NCBI RefSeq assembly: GCF_022347685.1
Contig: NZ_JAKRGF010000002.1
Location: forward strand, 124,001 to 188,000
Direction: 5' to 3'
DNA: 64,000 nucleotides
Source: Thalassobius sp. Cn5-15
GTDB taxonomy: Bacteria > Pseudomonadota > Alphaproteobacteria > Rhodobacterales > Rhodobacteraceae
This document shows positions 15,873 through 25,327 of this stretch, in pieces. How positions within the stretch are numbered: position 1 is the stretch's first letter; each line of letters starts with the position of its first letter. The position numbers and the translations under genes were made by a program. The notes beneath the pieces are model-generated. The model ran no database searches, had not been told where the DNA came from, and worked only from the letters and a program-made list of their open reading frames with translations.

Positions 15873-17330
15873 ATGTTTTCTAAATACAAAAAGACCGGCA
15901 AACCCGCATCGGCCAAAGTCGTCGAGCTGCCAAAAACAGACGCAAAAGCCGCTGCCCCTGCAGCCCCCCCTGCTGCGACCACCGCCCCTCAAAGCCCAAT
16001 GCGCCGCCCCACCAAGGTGGCCGCGCAGGTCACGCCGATGGACAAAGAGCGCAAGCGCAAGGACCGTTTGAACGACATCAAACTGGACCTGCACCACACG
16101 CTCTTGGACAACCTGAACCTTTCCGCGCTGGAAACCGCCAGCGAACAGGATCTGCGGGCCGAAATTAACGCGATCAGCAATGAAGCACTGTCTGAACAAT
16201 CCATCGTGCTGAACCGCGATGATCGTCAGATCGTTTTTCAGGAACTTTATGATGAGGTCACAGGCCTTGGCCCGCTGGAGCCATTGCTGAAAGATGAAAG
16301 CATCAGCGATATCCTGATCAATGGGCCCAAGCGGATCTTTATCGAACGCAACGGTAAGCTGGGACTGAGCGAAGTGTCGTTCAAGGACGAAAAGCACCTC
16401 TTGCGGATCATCGACAAGATCGTTTCCGCTGTTGGTCGTCGGGTTGATGAATCAAATCCCTATGTGGACGCCCGTCTGGCCGATGGGTCGCGTTTCAACG
16501 CTATGGTTGGCCCGATTGCGATCGACGGTTCGCTGGTGTCGATCCGTAAGTTCAAAAAGGACAAGCTGGGCATTGATGATCTGGTCGGCTTCGGCGCCTT
16601 TTCTGAAGAGATGGCCGCCTATCTGCAGGCCGCTGTGGCGACCCGCCTCAACATCATCGTTTCAGGCGGTACAGGGTCCGGAAAAACGACCACGCTCAAC
16701 GCGCTGTCCAGCTTCATCGACAACTCTGAACGGATCCTGACGATTGAGGATACCGCCGAACTGCAGCTGCAACAGATCCACGTTGGCCGCATGGAAAGCC
16801 GCCCCCCCAACGTCGAAGGCAAGGGGGAAGTATCCCCCCGCGACTGTCTGAAAAACGCCCTGCGGATGCGTCCAGACCGCATCATCGTGGGGGAAACCCG
16901 CGGCGAAGAGGTGATCGACATGCTGCAGGCGATGAACACGGGCCACGATGGGTCCATGACCACAATCCACGCCAACAACCCCCGCGATGGCATCAGCCGT
17001 CTGGAAAACATGATCGCGATGGCAGGGATCGAAATGCCGCTGAAAGCAGTGCGCACGCAGATTTCATCGGCGGTGAACCTGATTGTGCAAGCCTCGCGTC
17101 TTCAGGACGGATCGCGCCGGATGACCTCGATCACTGAAATCACTGGTATGGAGGGCGACGTGATCTCGATGCAGGAGGTGTTCCGCTTCCAGCGTGTGGG
17201 ACTGACGCCGGATAACAAGATCATGGGCCATTTCACTGCAACAGGTGTGCGCAGCCACTTCTCTGAACGGTTCCGCCTTTGGGGCTATGACCTGCCGGCG
17301 GAGATCTTTGAACCTATGGCGGCGGAGTAA
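15873..17330 (+). CDS. cpaF: Tad secretion ATPase CpaF/TadA
   Basis: 485 residues. Charged N-terminal region with an Ala/Pro-rich stretch (about 20-45), then the PulE/VirB11-type ATPase: [31 protein letters not shown], Walker [11 protein letters not shown] at about 264-273, Asp box [10 protein letters not shown], Walker [15 protein letters not shown] and His box [15 protein letters not shown]. It powers pilin extrusion from the cytoplasmic side. GGGGGACTGCG precedes the ATG; tadB starts 5 bases after its stop. Confidence 0.96.
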   Translation: MFSKYKKTGKPASAKVVELPKTDAKAAAPAAPPAATTAPQSPMRRPTKVAAQVTPMDKERKRKDRLNDIKLDLHHTLLDNLNLSALETASEQDLRAEINAISNEALSEQSIVLNRDDRQIVFQELYDEVTGLGPLEPLLKDESISDILINGPKRIFIERNGKLGLSEVSFKDEKHLLRIIDKIVSAVGRRVDESNPYVDARLADGSRFNAMVGPIAIDGSLVSIRKFKKDKLGIDDLVGFGAFSEEMAAYLQAAVATRLNIIVSGGTGSGKTTTLNALSSFIDNSERILTIEDTAELQLQQIHVGRMESRPPNVEGKGEVSPRDCLKNALRMRPDRIIVGETRGEEVIDMLQAMNTGHDGSMTTIHANNPRDGISRLENMIAMAGIEMPLKAVRTQISSAVNLIVQASRLQDGSRRMTSITEITGMEGDVISMQEVFRFQRVGLTPDNKIMGHFTATGVRSHFSERFRLWGYDLPAEIFEPMAAE

Positions 17331-17335
17331 TCAAC

Positions 17336-18304
17336 ATGTCTGTCCCCATCGAAGTTGTCATCTATGGCCTTGTCTTCATTGGTGTTCTGGTAATTGTCGA
17401 AGGCATCTACCTGACGATGTTCGGCAAATCCATCAGCCTCAACAGCAAGGTGAACCGCCGCCTGGACATGATGGAACAGGGCAAACACCGATCCGAGGTG
17501 ATGGACACCCTGCGCAAGGAAATGTCCCAGCATATGCAGTGGACCAACTTCCCCGTGTATTCGCTGCTGGCGTCCAAGGCGCAGAAGGCGGCACTTGCGT
17601 TTTCCCCAATGCAGCTCATTGGTATGATGGGCGCGCTTTCGGTCATGGCCTTTGTGGCCTTGACCGTTGGTACAGCGACCGATCTGGTGGTGCGCGCCGG
17701 CATTTCGGTGGCGATGGGCGTTGGTGGCATCTTTATCTGGGTGTCGATGAAGGCCAAAAAACGCATGTCGATGATCGAAGAGCAGCTGCCAGACGGCATC
17801 GAACTGATGGTACGTTCGCTGCGCGTTGGTCACCCGTTCAACTCTGCGATCCAGATTGTCAGCCGTGAAATTGACGATCCCCTTGCCAGTGAATTCGGCA
17901 TGATCGCAGATGAGGCACAATATGGCCGTGACGTGGGCGAGGCGTTGCAGGAAATGGCCGACCGTCTGGACATGCAGGATCTGCGTTTCCTTGCGGTGGC
18001 AGTGACGATCCAGCAGCAATCGGGCGGCAACCTGGCAGAGATCCTAGATGGTCTGGCCAAGGTGATCCGCGCCCGTTTCCGCCTGTTCCGTCGGGTGAAA
18101 GCGATCACCGCCGAAGCGCAGTGGTCGGGCAAGTTTCTGTCCGGTTTCCCCCTGATGGCACTGGTGGGCATCAACCTTTTGGAACCCAACTATTATGACG
18201 AGGTGATGGACCACGCCATGTTCATCCCTGCCTGTGTGGCCGTGGGCGTGTTTTTGGCCGCCAACATGTTCGTCATGCGGATGCTTGTAAATATCAAGGT
18301 CTAA
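17336..18304 (+). CDS. tadB: Tad inner-membrane platform protein TadB
   Basis: 322 residues. N-terminal membrane helix (VVIYGLVFIGVLVIVEGIYL), a paired helix near 85-135, the T2SSF/GspF cytoplasmic domain (LPDGIELMVRSLRVGHPFNSAIQIVSREIDDPLASEFG, YGRDVGEALQEMADRLDMQDLRFLAVAVTIQQQSGGNLAEIL) and C-terminal membrane helices. With TadC it forms the platform that CpaF drives. The gap to tadC is 12 bases and contains AAGGAGGG. Confidence 0.94.
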   Translation: MSVPIEVVIYGLVFIGVLVIVEGIYLTMFGKSISLNSKVNRRLDMMEQGKHRSEVMDTLRKEMSQHMQWTNFPVYSLLASKAQKAALAFSPMQLIGMMGALSVMAFVALTVGTATDLVVRAGISVAMGVGGIFIWVSMKAKKRMSMIEEQLPDGIELMVRSLRVGHPFNSAIQIVSREIDDPLASEFGMIADEAQYGRDVGEALQEMADRLDMQDLRFLAVAVTIQQQSGGNLAEILDGLAKVIRARFRLFRRVKAITAEAQWSGKFLSGFPLMALVGINLLEPNYYDEVMDHAMFIPACVAVGVFLAANMFVMRMLVNIKV

Positions 18305-18316
18305 GGAGGGCTATAG

Positions 18317-19273
18317 ATGGACATCCTCAGCACAATCTTCGGCGGCGGCCTGGGGCCTCTGTTTCTTGTCGGCTTCCTTGGGGTCGCGCTGATCCTTGGC
18401 ACCTTGCCCTTCCTGATCAACACCAAACCCGATCCGCTGGACAAGCTGAAACAGACCGTGCGCGCCGATGCCGCTGCGGCCTCAGCGGGGGGCGGGTTGC
18501 GCCCCCAAAACAGCAGCGCCAAACAGCTGGAGAAGTTTTCTACCTTCCTACAGCCGCAGGATGCCGAAGAATTTTCGGAAATGCGTCAGAAAATGATGCG
18601 CGCGGGGTATCGTAGCAAAGAGGCGGTGATGATCTTCCACTTCGCCCAGTTTGCGCTGGGGCTGGGCCTCTTGGCTGTGGGACTGATCTATTACCTTTTG
18701 GTGAAATCCGGCCCCGATGCCACCGCAACGCAGATGATGATGTGGGTCCTTGGCCCCGGCTGTGTGGGCTACATGGCACCGAAATACTGGATCACCAAAC
18801 GCCAGCAGGAGCGTCAGGAACAAATCGTCCAAGGTTTCCCTGATTCCCTCGATATGATGCTGGTCTGCGTAGAGGCCGGTCAGTCGATGGATCAGGCGAT
18901 CATCCGCGTCAGTCGTGAAATCCGCAGTTCATATCCTGCCCTTGCCGATGAATTCGAGATTGTCAGCCAGCAGATCAAGGCGGGTATGGACAAGGCCAAC
19001 GTTCTGAACGAAATGGCCGAACGCTGCGGTGTACAGGACGTCTCCAGCTTTGTGACCGTTCTGGTGCAATCGCAAAGCTTCGGTACCTCCATCGCCGAGG
19101 CGCTGCGGGTTTACGCGGGCGAAATGCGCGATAAGCGGGTGATGCGGGCCGAAGAAAAGGCAAACAAACTGCCCACCAAGATGACATTGGCGACAATGAC
19201 ATTGACGGTGCCGCCCTTGCTGATCATTCTTGTTGCACCGTCGGTCGTAGGGATTACTGCGCTCGGCCAATAA
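18317..19273 (+). CDS. tadC: Tad inner-membrane platform protein TadC
   Basis: 318 residues with the same T2SSF plan as TadB: N-terminal helix, two central helices around 105-150 (FAQFALGLGLLAVGLIYYLL), cytoplasmic domain FPDSLDMMLVCVEAGQSMDQAIIRVSREI and FVTVLVQSQSFGTSIAEALRVYA, and a C-terminal helix. Partner of TadB. tadD starts 20 bases downstream with no terminator in between. Confidence 0.94.
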   Translation: MDILSTIFGGGLGPLFLVGFLGVALILGTLPFLINTKPDPLDKLKQTVRADAAAASAGGGLRPQNSSAKQLEKFSTFLQPQDAEEFSEMRQKMMRAGYRSKEAVMIFHFAQFALGLGLLAVGLIYYLLVKSGPDATATQMMMWVLGPGCVGYMAPKYWITKRQQERQEQIVQGFPDSLDMMLVCVEAGQSMDQAIIRVSREIRSSYPALADEFEIVSQQIKAGMDKANVLNEMAERCGVQDVSSFVTVLVQSQSFGTSIAEALRVYAGEMRDKRVMRAEEKANKLPTKMTLATMTLTVPPLLIILVAPSVVGITALGQ

Positions 19274-19293
19274 AGCCTGAAAGAGCAGAGCAG

Positions 19294-19869
19294 ATGAAAC
19301 GACCTATCGGCGTGCGCGCCTCGCTTGTCACGGGACTATGTGCCCTGACCCTAACCGCCTGCACTGCAGGCGGTTTCAGCCCGTCCGAGGATCAGGTTTT
19401 TGCCCCCGGCGTTGATCGACGTGGCGAAGCGGTTGATGGGTTGGTTGTTGGCGGCCGCCTGATGGATGCCGGCGAATACGAATTGGCGATCGAGGCCTAT
19501 ACCCGCGCAGCCTTGGTGCATGGGATGAACGTCGATGTGCTGGCAGGCCTTGGCAGCGCCAATCTGGCGCTGGGGCGTTTAGGGCAAGGCGAACGTTTGC
19601 TCCGCCGCGCGGTGGCCAAGCCTGAAGCCAGCCCAGAGGTGTGGAACAACCTCGGCGTACTGTTGTTGGAAAAGGGCGCTATCGGCGAAGCCCAGCTGGT
19701 CCTGCGCAAAGCCTTTGCCCTGGACAATGGCGCCACAGACGCGATCCGTGACAATTTGCGCAAAGCCCTCGCAAAAACGGAAAATGCGGTCTATGATGCC
19801 CCAAAAGAAGAAGATTATAAATTGGTACGACGTGGCAGCAGCGATTACCTGATCCGCGCGATACCATAA
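19294..19869 (+). CDS. tadD: TPR lipoprotein TadD
   Basis: 191 residues. Lipobox LTAC puts the lipidated cysteine at residue 23. Tetratricopeptide repeats follow (AGEYELAIEAYTRAALVHGMNVDVLAGLGSANLALGRLGQGERLLRRAVA, PEVWNNLGVLLLEKGAIGEAQLVLRKAFAL). TadD-type lipoproteins act as pilotins or assembly factors for the secretin in tad systems. Confidence 0.88.
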   Translation: MKRPIGVRASLVTGLCALTLTACTAGGFSPSEDQVFAPGVDRRGEAVDGLVVGGRLMDAGEYELAIEAYTRAALVHGMNVDVLAGLGSANLALGRLGQGERLLRRAVAKPEASPEVWNNLGVLLLEKGAIGEAQLVLRKAFALDNGATDAIRDNLRKALAKTENAVYDAPKEEDYKLVRRGSSDYLIRAIP

Positions 19870-19899
19870 CAGGCAAGAGCAGTTGAAGGACGCAGGCAC

Positions 19900-20763
19900 A
19901 TGCGCCACCTCATTCGTTTTACCCCCCTGCGCGTCACCGTTTCGGTACTCGCCTTATTCTCGCTGAGCGCATGTGACGAACTGCGCGGCGGCAATCAGGT
20001 TGACCGCGCGATATCTGCCATTAACGCGGTAGATGAAAACAACCTCTCTGACATCATGCTGACCGTGGCAGATGCAGATGAGGCCGTTCGTTATTTCCAG
20101 CGCGCTAGTCAGGAAAATCCCGGCCGGATCGACCTGAAACGTGGTCTGGCCCAATCCCTTGTGCGTGCCTCCCGCGCAACCGAGTCGGTGGCGGTCTGGC
20201 GGCAAGTGACCTCAATGGAGGGGGCGACACAGAACGACGCGGTGGATATGGCCGATGCGATGATCCGATCCGGTCAATGGGATGAAGCAGACCGCGTTCT
20301 GGACAGCGTGCCCCCCACCGTGGAAACCTACAAGCGCTACCGACTGGAAGCGATGGTCGCGGACAGCAACAAGGAATGGCAGAAGTCCGACAGTTTCTAT
20401 GAGACTGCCGTTGGCCTGACCACCCGGCCCGCAGGCGTGTTGAACAACTGGGGCTATTCCAAACTGACCCGAGGCGATTATGCCGACGCAGAACGTTTGT
20501 TTGCAGAGGCGATCAAAAATGATCAGTCGCTGTTTACCGCCAAAAACAACATCGTTCTGGCCCGCGGCGCGCAACGTAACTATTCGCTGCCCGTCATCCC
20601 AATGAGCCAGATCGAACGCGCCCAACTGTTGCACACCATGGGCCTAAGCGCGGTCAAACAGGGCGATGTGCGCACCGGTGAAAGCCTGCTGCGCGAGGCA
20701 ATCGACACCCATCCCCAACACTTTGAGGCAGCGGTGCGCGCACTTCGGGCGCTGGAAAGCTGA
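19900..20763 (+). CDS. Second TPR lipoprotein of the tad locus
   Basis: 287 residues. Lipobox LSAC (Cys25) after a short signal, then helical TPR-like repeats (ADEAVRYFQRASQENPGRIDLKRGLAQSLVRASRATESVAVWRQV, GVLNNWGYSKLTRGDYADAERLFAEAIKNDQSLFTAKNNIVLA). It looks like a TadD-related paralogue and is encoded 30 bases after tadD, 2 bases before the prepilin peptidase. A role in pilus assembly follows from position only. Confidence 0.85.
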   Translation: MRHLIRFTPLRVTVSVLALFSLSACDELRGGNQVDRAISAINAVDENNLSDIMLTVADADEAVRYFQRASQENPGRIDLKRGLAQSLVRASRATESVAVWRQVTSMEGATQNDAVDMADAMIRSGQWDEADRVLDSVPPTVETYKRYRLEAMVADSNKEWQKSDSFYETAVGLTTRPAGVLNNWGYSKLTRGDYADAERLFAEAIKNDQSLFTAKNNIVLARGAQRNYSLPVIPMSQIERAQLLHTMGLSAVKQGDVRTGESLLREAIDTHPQHFEAAVRALRALES

Positions 20764-20765
20764 CC

Positions 20766-21305
20766 ATGATGCCGAATCTGATGTACTTCCTCTGGGGTGA
20801 TGCGTCAGGTCTGGCGCAGGGGCAGCTAGCGGGGCTGACGTTTTTCATTCTCACCCTGCCCCTGTGCATTTGGGTCGCAATGAGCGACCTCAAACACATG
20901 CTGATCCGCAACAACGCTGTACTGGCACTCGCCGGGGTTTTTGTCGTAGCTGGTCTGTTCCTGATGCCCTTGCCCCAGTACGGCTGGCAACTGGCGCAGC
21001 TGGCCATTGTGTTATGCGTGGGCATTGTGATGAACGCCCTTGGCATGCTGGGGGCAGGTGACGCAAAGTTCGCCGCCGCTGCTGCACCTTATGTGATGCT
21101 GGGGGACATACGCTTTGTGGTGCTGCTGTTTGCGCTGATCCTGTTGGGATCAGTCGCCACCCACCGTCTGGCCCGTGCCACACCATTGCGCACCCTCGCC
21201 CCTGACTGGGCCAGCTGGGAGCGGAAGAAGGATTTCCCCATGGGCCTTGCCCTTGGCCCAACCCTATCTGCATATCTGGCATTGGCCGCGATTTACGGCA
21301 GCTAA
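20766..21305 (+). CDS. cpaA: Prepilin peptidase CpaA/TadV
   Basis: 179 residues and strongly hydrophobic. The A24-family aspartates are visible in VAMSDLKHMLIRN (first Asp) and LGMLGAGDAKFAAA (second Asp, GxGD motif). It is a short enzyme without the methyltransferase domain of PilD, as usual for CpaA/TadV. It should cut the pilin leaders encoded at the start of the locus at the Gly-Ala bond. Starts 2 bases after the TPR gene. Confidence 0.92.
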   Translation: MMPNLMYFLWGDASGLAQGQLAGLTFFILTLPLCIWVAMSDLKHMLIRNNAVLALAGVFVVAGLFLMPLPQYGWQLAQLAIVLCVGIVMNALGMLGAGDAKFAAAAAPYVMLGDIRFVVLLFALILLGSVATHRLARATPLRTLAPDWASWERKKDFPMGLALGPTLSAYLALAAIYGS

Positions 21306-21442
21306 AACGCATACAATGCAAAGCAGGGCAAATGCCCCGCAGGCGCACAGGTTTCACCCTTTTTCTGCCATGATCTGCCGCCACCTTTGCCCAAAGCCGC
21401 AGCATCATCTGCGCGCAGATTCTGGCCAAAGGCGTTGTAACC

Positions 21443-22765
21443 ATGACCATGCAAACACCTGTTCCGGCGCGCACTCGCGTTACGCCCCCACCTGCCCCGG
21501 CGGGACTCGCCGATATGCAACTGCCGATCACTATGATGCGGGACATCCTGCTAAAGACATGTTTCCGCAAATCCCTCAGCACATTGACAGAGATGGCAGA
21601 GTCCACCTGCCTGCCGCGCAACGTGGTGCAGGAGCTGATTGATCTGTGCCGTGAACAGAAACTGATGGAAGCGATGGGCACCTTGCATGCCGGTGCGGGT
21701 AATGAAATGGCGTTTCAACTGACCGATGCCGGCAAATCGCGCACGCAGGACGCGCTGGCGCAATCCGAATACTACGGTGCCATGCCCGTGCCGCTGGAGG
21801 TTTACCGCCAGCAGATCAAACGCCAGTCAATCCGTGACATCCAACTGACTCGCAAACAGCTGACCGATGCGATGGGCCATCTGGTGCTGCCACAGGACCT
21901 GTTATCAAACCTTGGCCCCGCTGTCAGTTCTGGCCGATCAATCCTGATGTATGGCCCGCCGGGCAATGGGAAATCTTCGATCTCCAACGGTATTCGCGAC
22001 GCGATGGGGGATAAGATCTATGTCCCCCTCGCTATCGAATACGCCGGTCAGGTGATCACTGTTTATGACCCCATCGTGCATTCCAAGGCTGAGGCAGAGG
22101 CGCAGGATCCAAACTCCCTACGACGCAAAAAGGGATTTGATACCCGCTATGTGCGTTGTGACCGCCCCACCGTGATCACTGGTGGCGAATTGACGCTGGA
22201 TATGCTGGATCTGACCTACAACGCTACCGCCCGCACCTATCAGGCGCCGCTGCAGCTGAAGGCAACAGGCGGCATCTTCATCGTTGACGACCTTGGCCGG
22301 CAGCAGGAACCGCCGCAGTCGCTGGTCAACCGCTGGATTGTGCCGCTGGAAGAGTCAAAGGACATTCTGGCCCTGCAATCAGGTGAGAAGTTCGAGGTCC
22401 CGTTTGACACGCTGGTGGTGTTTTCCACCAACTTCCACCCCAACAAGATCTTTGACCAAGCGGCGCTGCGCCGGATCTTCTACAAGATCAAGATCGACGG
22501 ACCGGATCAGAAGAACTTCCTCAAAATCTTCTCTCTTGTGGCGAAGAAGAAGGGGATGCCGCTGGCAGAGGATGCACTGGTGCACCTACTGCACCGCAAA
22601 TATCCCTCCATTGACAACATTTATGCAAATTATCAGCCGGTGTTTCTGATCGACCAGATGATCTCGATCTGCGACTTTGAAGGGATCCCCTATCAAATGA
22701 CGCCAGAGCTTATCGATCGTGCATGGGCAAACATGTTCCTCAAGGACGAGGATATCGTGAAGTAA
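21443..22765 (+). CDS. AAA+ ATPase at the end of the tad locus, function unknown
   Basis: 440 residues. N-terminal helical/winged-helix-like part (about 25-110: MMRDILLKTCFRKSLSTLTEMAESTCLPRNVVQELIDLC), then an AAA+ domain with Walker A MYGPPGNGKSS at about 170-179 and Walker B GGIFIVDDLGRQ, sensor-like VVFSTNFHPNKIFDQAALRRIFYKIKI. The region between holds a long insertion (YAGQVITVYDPIVHSK, RRKKGFDTRYVRCDRPTVITGGELTLDMLDL). It follows the tad genes in the same direction after a 137-bp gap, so it may work with them, but no role is established. Confidence 0.85.
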   Translation: MTMQTPVPARTRVTPPPAPAGLADMQLPITMMRDILLKTCFRKSLSTLTEMAESTCLPRNVVQELIDLCREQKLMEAMGTLHAGAGNEMAFQLTDAGKSRTQDALAQSEYYGAMPVPLEVYRQQIKRQSIRDIQLTRKQLTDAMGHLVLPQDLLSNLGPAVSSGRSILMYGPPGNGKSSISNGIRDAMGDKIYVPLAIEYAGQVITVYDPIVHSKAEAEAQDPNSLRRKKGFDTRYVRCDRPTVITGGELTLDMLDLTYNATARTYQAPLQLKATGGIFIVDDLGRQQEPPQSLVNRWIVPLEESKDILALQSGEKFEVPFDTLVVFSTNFHPNKIFDQAALRRIFYKIKIDGPDQKNFLKIFSLVAKKKGMPLAEDALVHLLHRKYPSIDNIYANYQPVFLIDQMISICDFEGIPYQMTPELIDRAWANMFLKDEDIVK

Positions 22766-22794
22766 CCGGCCATCTCACTGGTCAAGCAGATCAC

Positions 22795-22814
22795 GCCGCC
22801 CTAGCTTGGGCGGC
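22795..22814 (+). promoter_or_regulatory. Hairpin touching the helicase start codon
   Basis: GCCGCCC (22795-22801) pairs perfectly with GGGCGGC (22808-22814), loop TAGCTT, ending on the base before the ATG at 22815. It covers the only place a ribosome site could be, so translation is probably restrained. Confidence 0.5.
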
Positions 22815-25253
22815 ATGACCGCCCTACCCCCACATATCCCAGAGCAACCTCTGCCCGCACAGATCAGCACCTGGTTCACCGATCAGGGTTGGTCCCTGCA
22901 CCCGCATCAGCGTGATATGCTGGCGCGCAGTGCGGAGCCCGCGCAATTGCTGATCGCGCCCACAGGTGCGGGCAAAACGATGGCGGGGTTTCTGCCTACA
23001 TTGACGGAACTGGCGGACGGTGGGTACGACGGGTTGCACACCCTCTATATCTCCCCACTGAAGGCGCTGGCCGCAGACATCAAACGCAACCTGGAAACAC
23101 CGGTGGCGGGCATGGGCCTGCCGATCCGCATTGAGGACCGCACCGGCGACACCCCGAACAGCCGCAAACGGCGTCAACGGGCCGATCCGCCCCATATTCT
23201 GCTGACCACACCAGAGAGCTTGGCGCTCCTCATGTCCTACGAGGATGCACCGCGTATTTTCCAAGGGTTGCAACGTGTTATCGTGGATGAGATTCACGCA
23301 CTCGCCGAAAGTAAGCGTGGCGATCAGCTGATGCTGGCGCTGTCACGCCTTACGGCGCTCTGCCCTGATTTGCGCCGCGTGGGGCTGTCGGCCACCGTCG
23401 ATGATCCCCGCGCAATTGCCCGCTATCTGGCCCCCACAGGCTGCGCCATTGTGCGCGCGGATCCCGGCCCTGCGCCGGACATCACCATGTTGCAAACGAC
23501 TGAGGCCCCGCCATGGGCGGGCAGCGGTGCGGCCTATGCGATCCCTGCGGTGCTGGAACAGGTGAAACACCACAAAACCACACTGATCTTCCACAATACT
23601 CGCGCGCAGGCTGAGATTTTCTTTCACAATCTGTGGCTGGCCAATGACGATGCCCTGCCGATCGGTATTCATCACGGATCTCTTGACCGTGCGCAACGCG
23701 AAAAGGTAGAGGCGGCAATGGTCGCAGGCGACCTGCGCGCGGTTGTCTGTACCGGATCTCTGGATCTGGGGATCGACTGGGGCGATGTGGATCTGGTGAT
23801 CCAGATCGGCGCACCGAAGGCTGTGAAACGGCTGGTGCAGCGCATTGGCCGCGCCAACCACCGCTATAACGCCCCGTCCAAAGCCATACTGGTCCCCGCC
23901 AACCGGTTTGAGGTGATCGAATGCCTCGCCGCGCTTGAGGCCGTGCAGGAGAACGATCTGGACGGTGATCCCCGCCCTTCTGGACCGCGCGATGTGCTGT
24001 GCCAGCATATCCTGCTGTGCGCCTGCTCCGGCCCCTTTGAGGCAGACACGTTATATGCAGAGGTCACACAGGCTGGGCCATACGCCGATCTGGCCCGCGC
24101 GGCGTTTGACGACTGCCTGACCTTCTGCGCCACCGGCGGCTATGCCCTGCGCGCCTATGACAAATGGCAACGGTTACAACAGCGCCCCGACGGCAGCTGG
24201 CAGCTGCGCGATCCCCGCAGTGCAGCCGTGATCCGCCAGAACGTCGGCACCATTCAGGACACCGACAGGCTAAAGGTCAAAATGCGCGGGCGTCATGGCA
24301 CACCGTTGGGGGAGATTGAGGAGGGATTTGCCGCCTCTCTCAGCCCCGGTGATACATTTCTGATCGGCGGGCAGATCGTGCGCTATGAGATCTTGCGCGA
24401 AATGGTGGTGCAAGTCAGCCGCGACAAGGGGCGCAGACCCAAAGTCGCCACCTTCATGGGCAGCAAGTTCGCCACCTCCACCCAATTGAGCCAGCGCATC
24501 CTGCATCTGCTGAACCAACCGGACTGGCCCACCCTGCCCGCCCACACAGCCGACTGGCTGCATCTGCAACGACAGATGTCCGAACTGCCCCGCCCCGATA
24601 CACTGCTGATCGAAAGTTTCCCCCATGATGGGCTTGCACACACCTGTATCTATGGCTTTGCAGGGCGCAACGCGCAGCAGACGCTCGGCCTCCTTGCCAC
24701 CCGCCGGATGGAAGAGATGGGGCTCGGCCCCTTGGGCTTTGTGGCGACGGATCAGGCGACGCTGATCTGGGGGCTCGAAGCATTGCGCGACCCTGCCCCG
24801 CTGTTTGATCTGGCCACGTTGGAGGACGGGCTGGAGGGCTGGCTATCCTCTAACGCACTGATGAAGCGTAGTTTCCGCACTGTTGCCACCATCGCAGGGC
24901 TGATACAGCGCAACATTCAGGGCCAGCGTAAATCAGGGCGACAGGCGACTTTTTCCTCCGACATCCTGTACGACACGCTGCAACGTTATGACCCGGATCA
25001 CCTCTTGTTACAGATCACACGACAAGAGGCGCTGAGCGGGCTGATCGACTTTGCCCGTTTGCGCGATCTTGTGGCGCGCGTTGCAGGTCGGATCAACCAC
25101 CGCCATCTGGATCGTATCACCCCGCTGGCCGCGCCGCTGCTGCTGGAGGTGGGCCGCGTCCGTATCGATGGTGAGGGGCGCGAACGTCTGCTGCGTGAAG
25201 AGACCGCGAAACTGATGGCAGAGGCGGGGCTGATGGACGCAGGACTGGCTTAG
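22815..25253 (+). CDS. Ligase-associated DEXH-box DNA helicase (Lhr-like)
   Basis: 812 residues from the ATG at 22815. Helicase motifs are in order: LLIAPTGAGKTMAGFLP (motif I), TTPESLALLMSY, DEIHALAESKRGDQL (motif II), GLSATVDDP (III), TLIFHNTRAQAE (IV), VVCTGSLDLGIDWGDVDLVIQ (V) and LVQRIGRANHR (VI), followed by the Lhr core and a C-terminal domain. This is the short Lhr type that is normally part of a DNA repair set with an ATP-dependent ligase, an MBL-fold exonuclease and the PdeM phosphoesterase encoded next. The ligase and exonuclease genes are not in this window. Confidence 0.92.
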   Translation: MTALPPHIPEQPLPAQISTWFTDQGWSLHPHQRDMLARSAEPAQLLIAPTGAGKTMAGFLPTLTELADGGYDGLHTLYISPLKALAADIKRNLETPVAGMGLPIRIEDRTGDTPNSRKRRQRADPPHILLTTPESLALLMSYEDAPRIFQGLQRVIVDEIHALAESKRGDQLMLALSRLTALCPDLRRVGLSATVDDPRAIARYLAPTGCAIVRADPGPAPDITMLQTTEAPPWAGSGAAYAIPAVLEQVKHHKTTLIFHNTRAQAEIFFHNLWLANDDALPIGIHHGSLDRAQREKVEAAMVAGDLRAVVCTGSLDLGIDWGDVDLVIQIGAPKAVKRLVQRIGRANHRYNAPSKAILVPANRFEVIECLAALEAVQENDLDGDPRPSGPRDVLCQHILLCACSGPFEADTLYAEVTQAGPYADLARAAFDDCLTFCATGGYALRAYDKWQRLQQRPDGSWQLRDPRSAAVIRQNVGTIQDTDRLKVKMRGRHGTPLGEIEEGFAASLSPGDTFLIGGQIVRYEILREMVVQVSRDKGRRPKVATFMGSKFATSTQLSQRILHLLNQPDWPTLPAHTADWLHLQRQMSELPRPDTLLIESFPHDGLAHTCIYGFAGRNAQQTLGLLATRRMEEMGLGPLGFVATDQATLIWGLEALRDPAPLFDLATLEDGLEGWLSSNALMKRSFRTVATIAGLIQRNIQGQRKSGRQATFSSDILYDTLQRYDPDHLLLQITRQEALSGLIDFARLRDLVARVAGRINHRHLDRITPLAAPLLLEVGRVRIDGEGRERLLREETAKLMAEAGLMDAGLA

Positions 25254-25327
25254 GCAAGAGTGGCGGAAATCTGATCAGCCATAGCGAATCTCTTGCAGCT
25301 CAAGATTTGGTGTGCACACTCTTAGGT

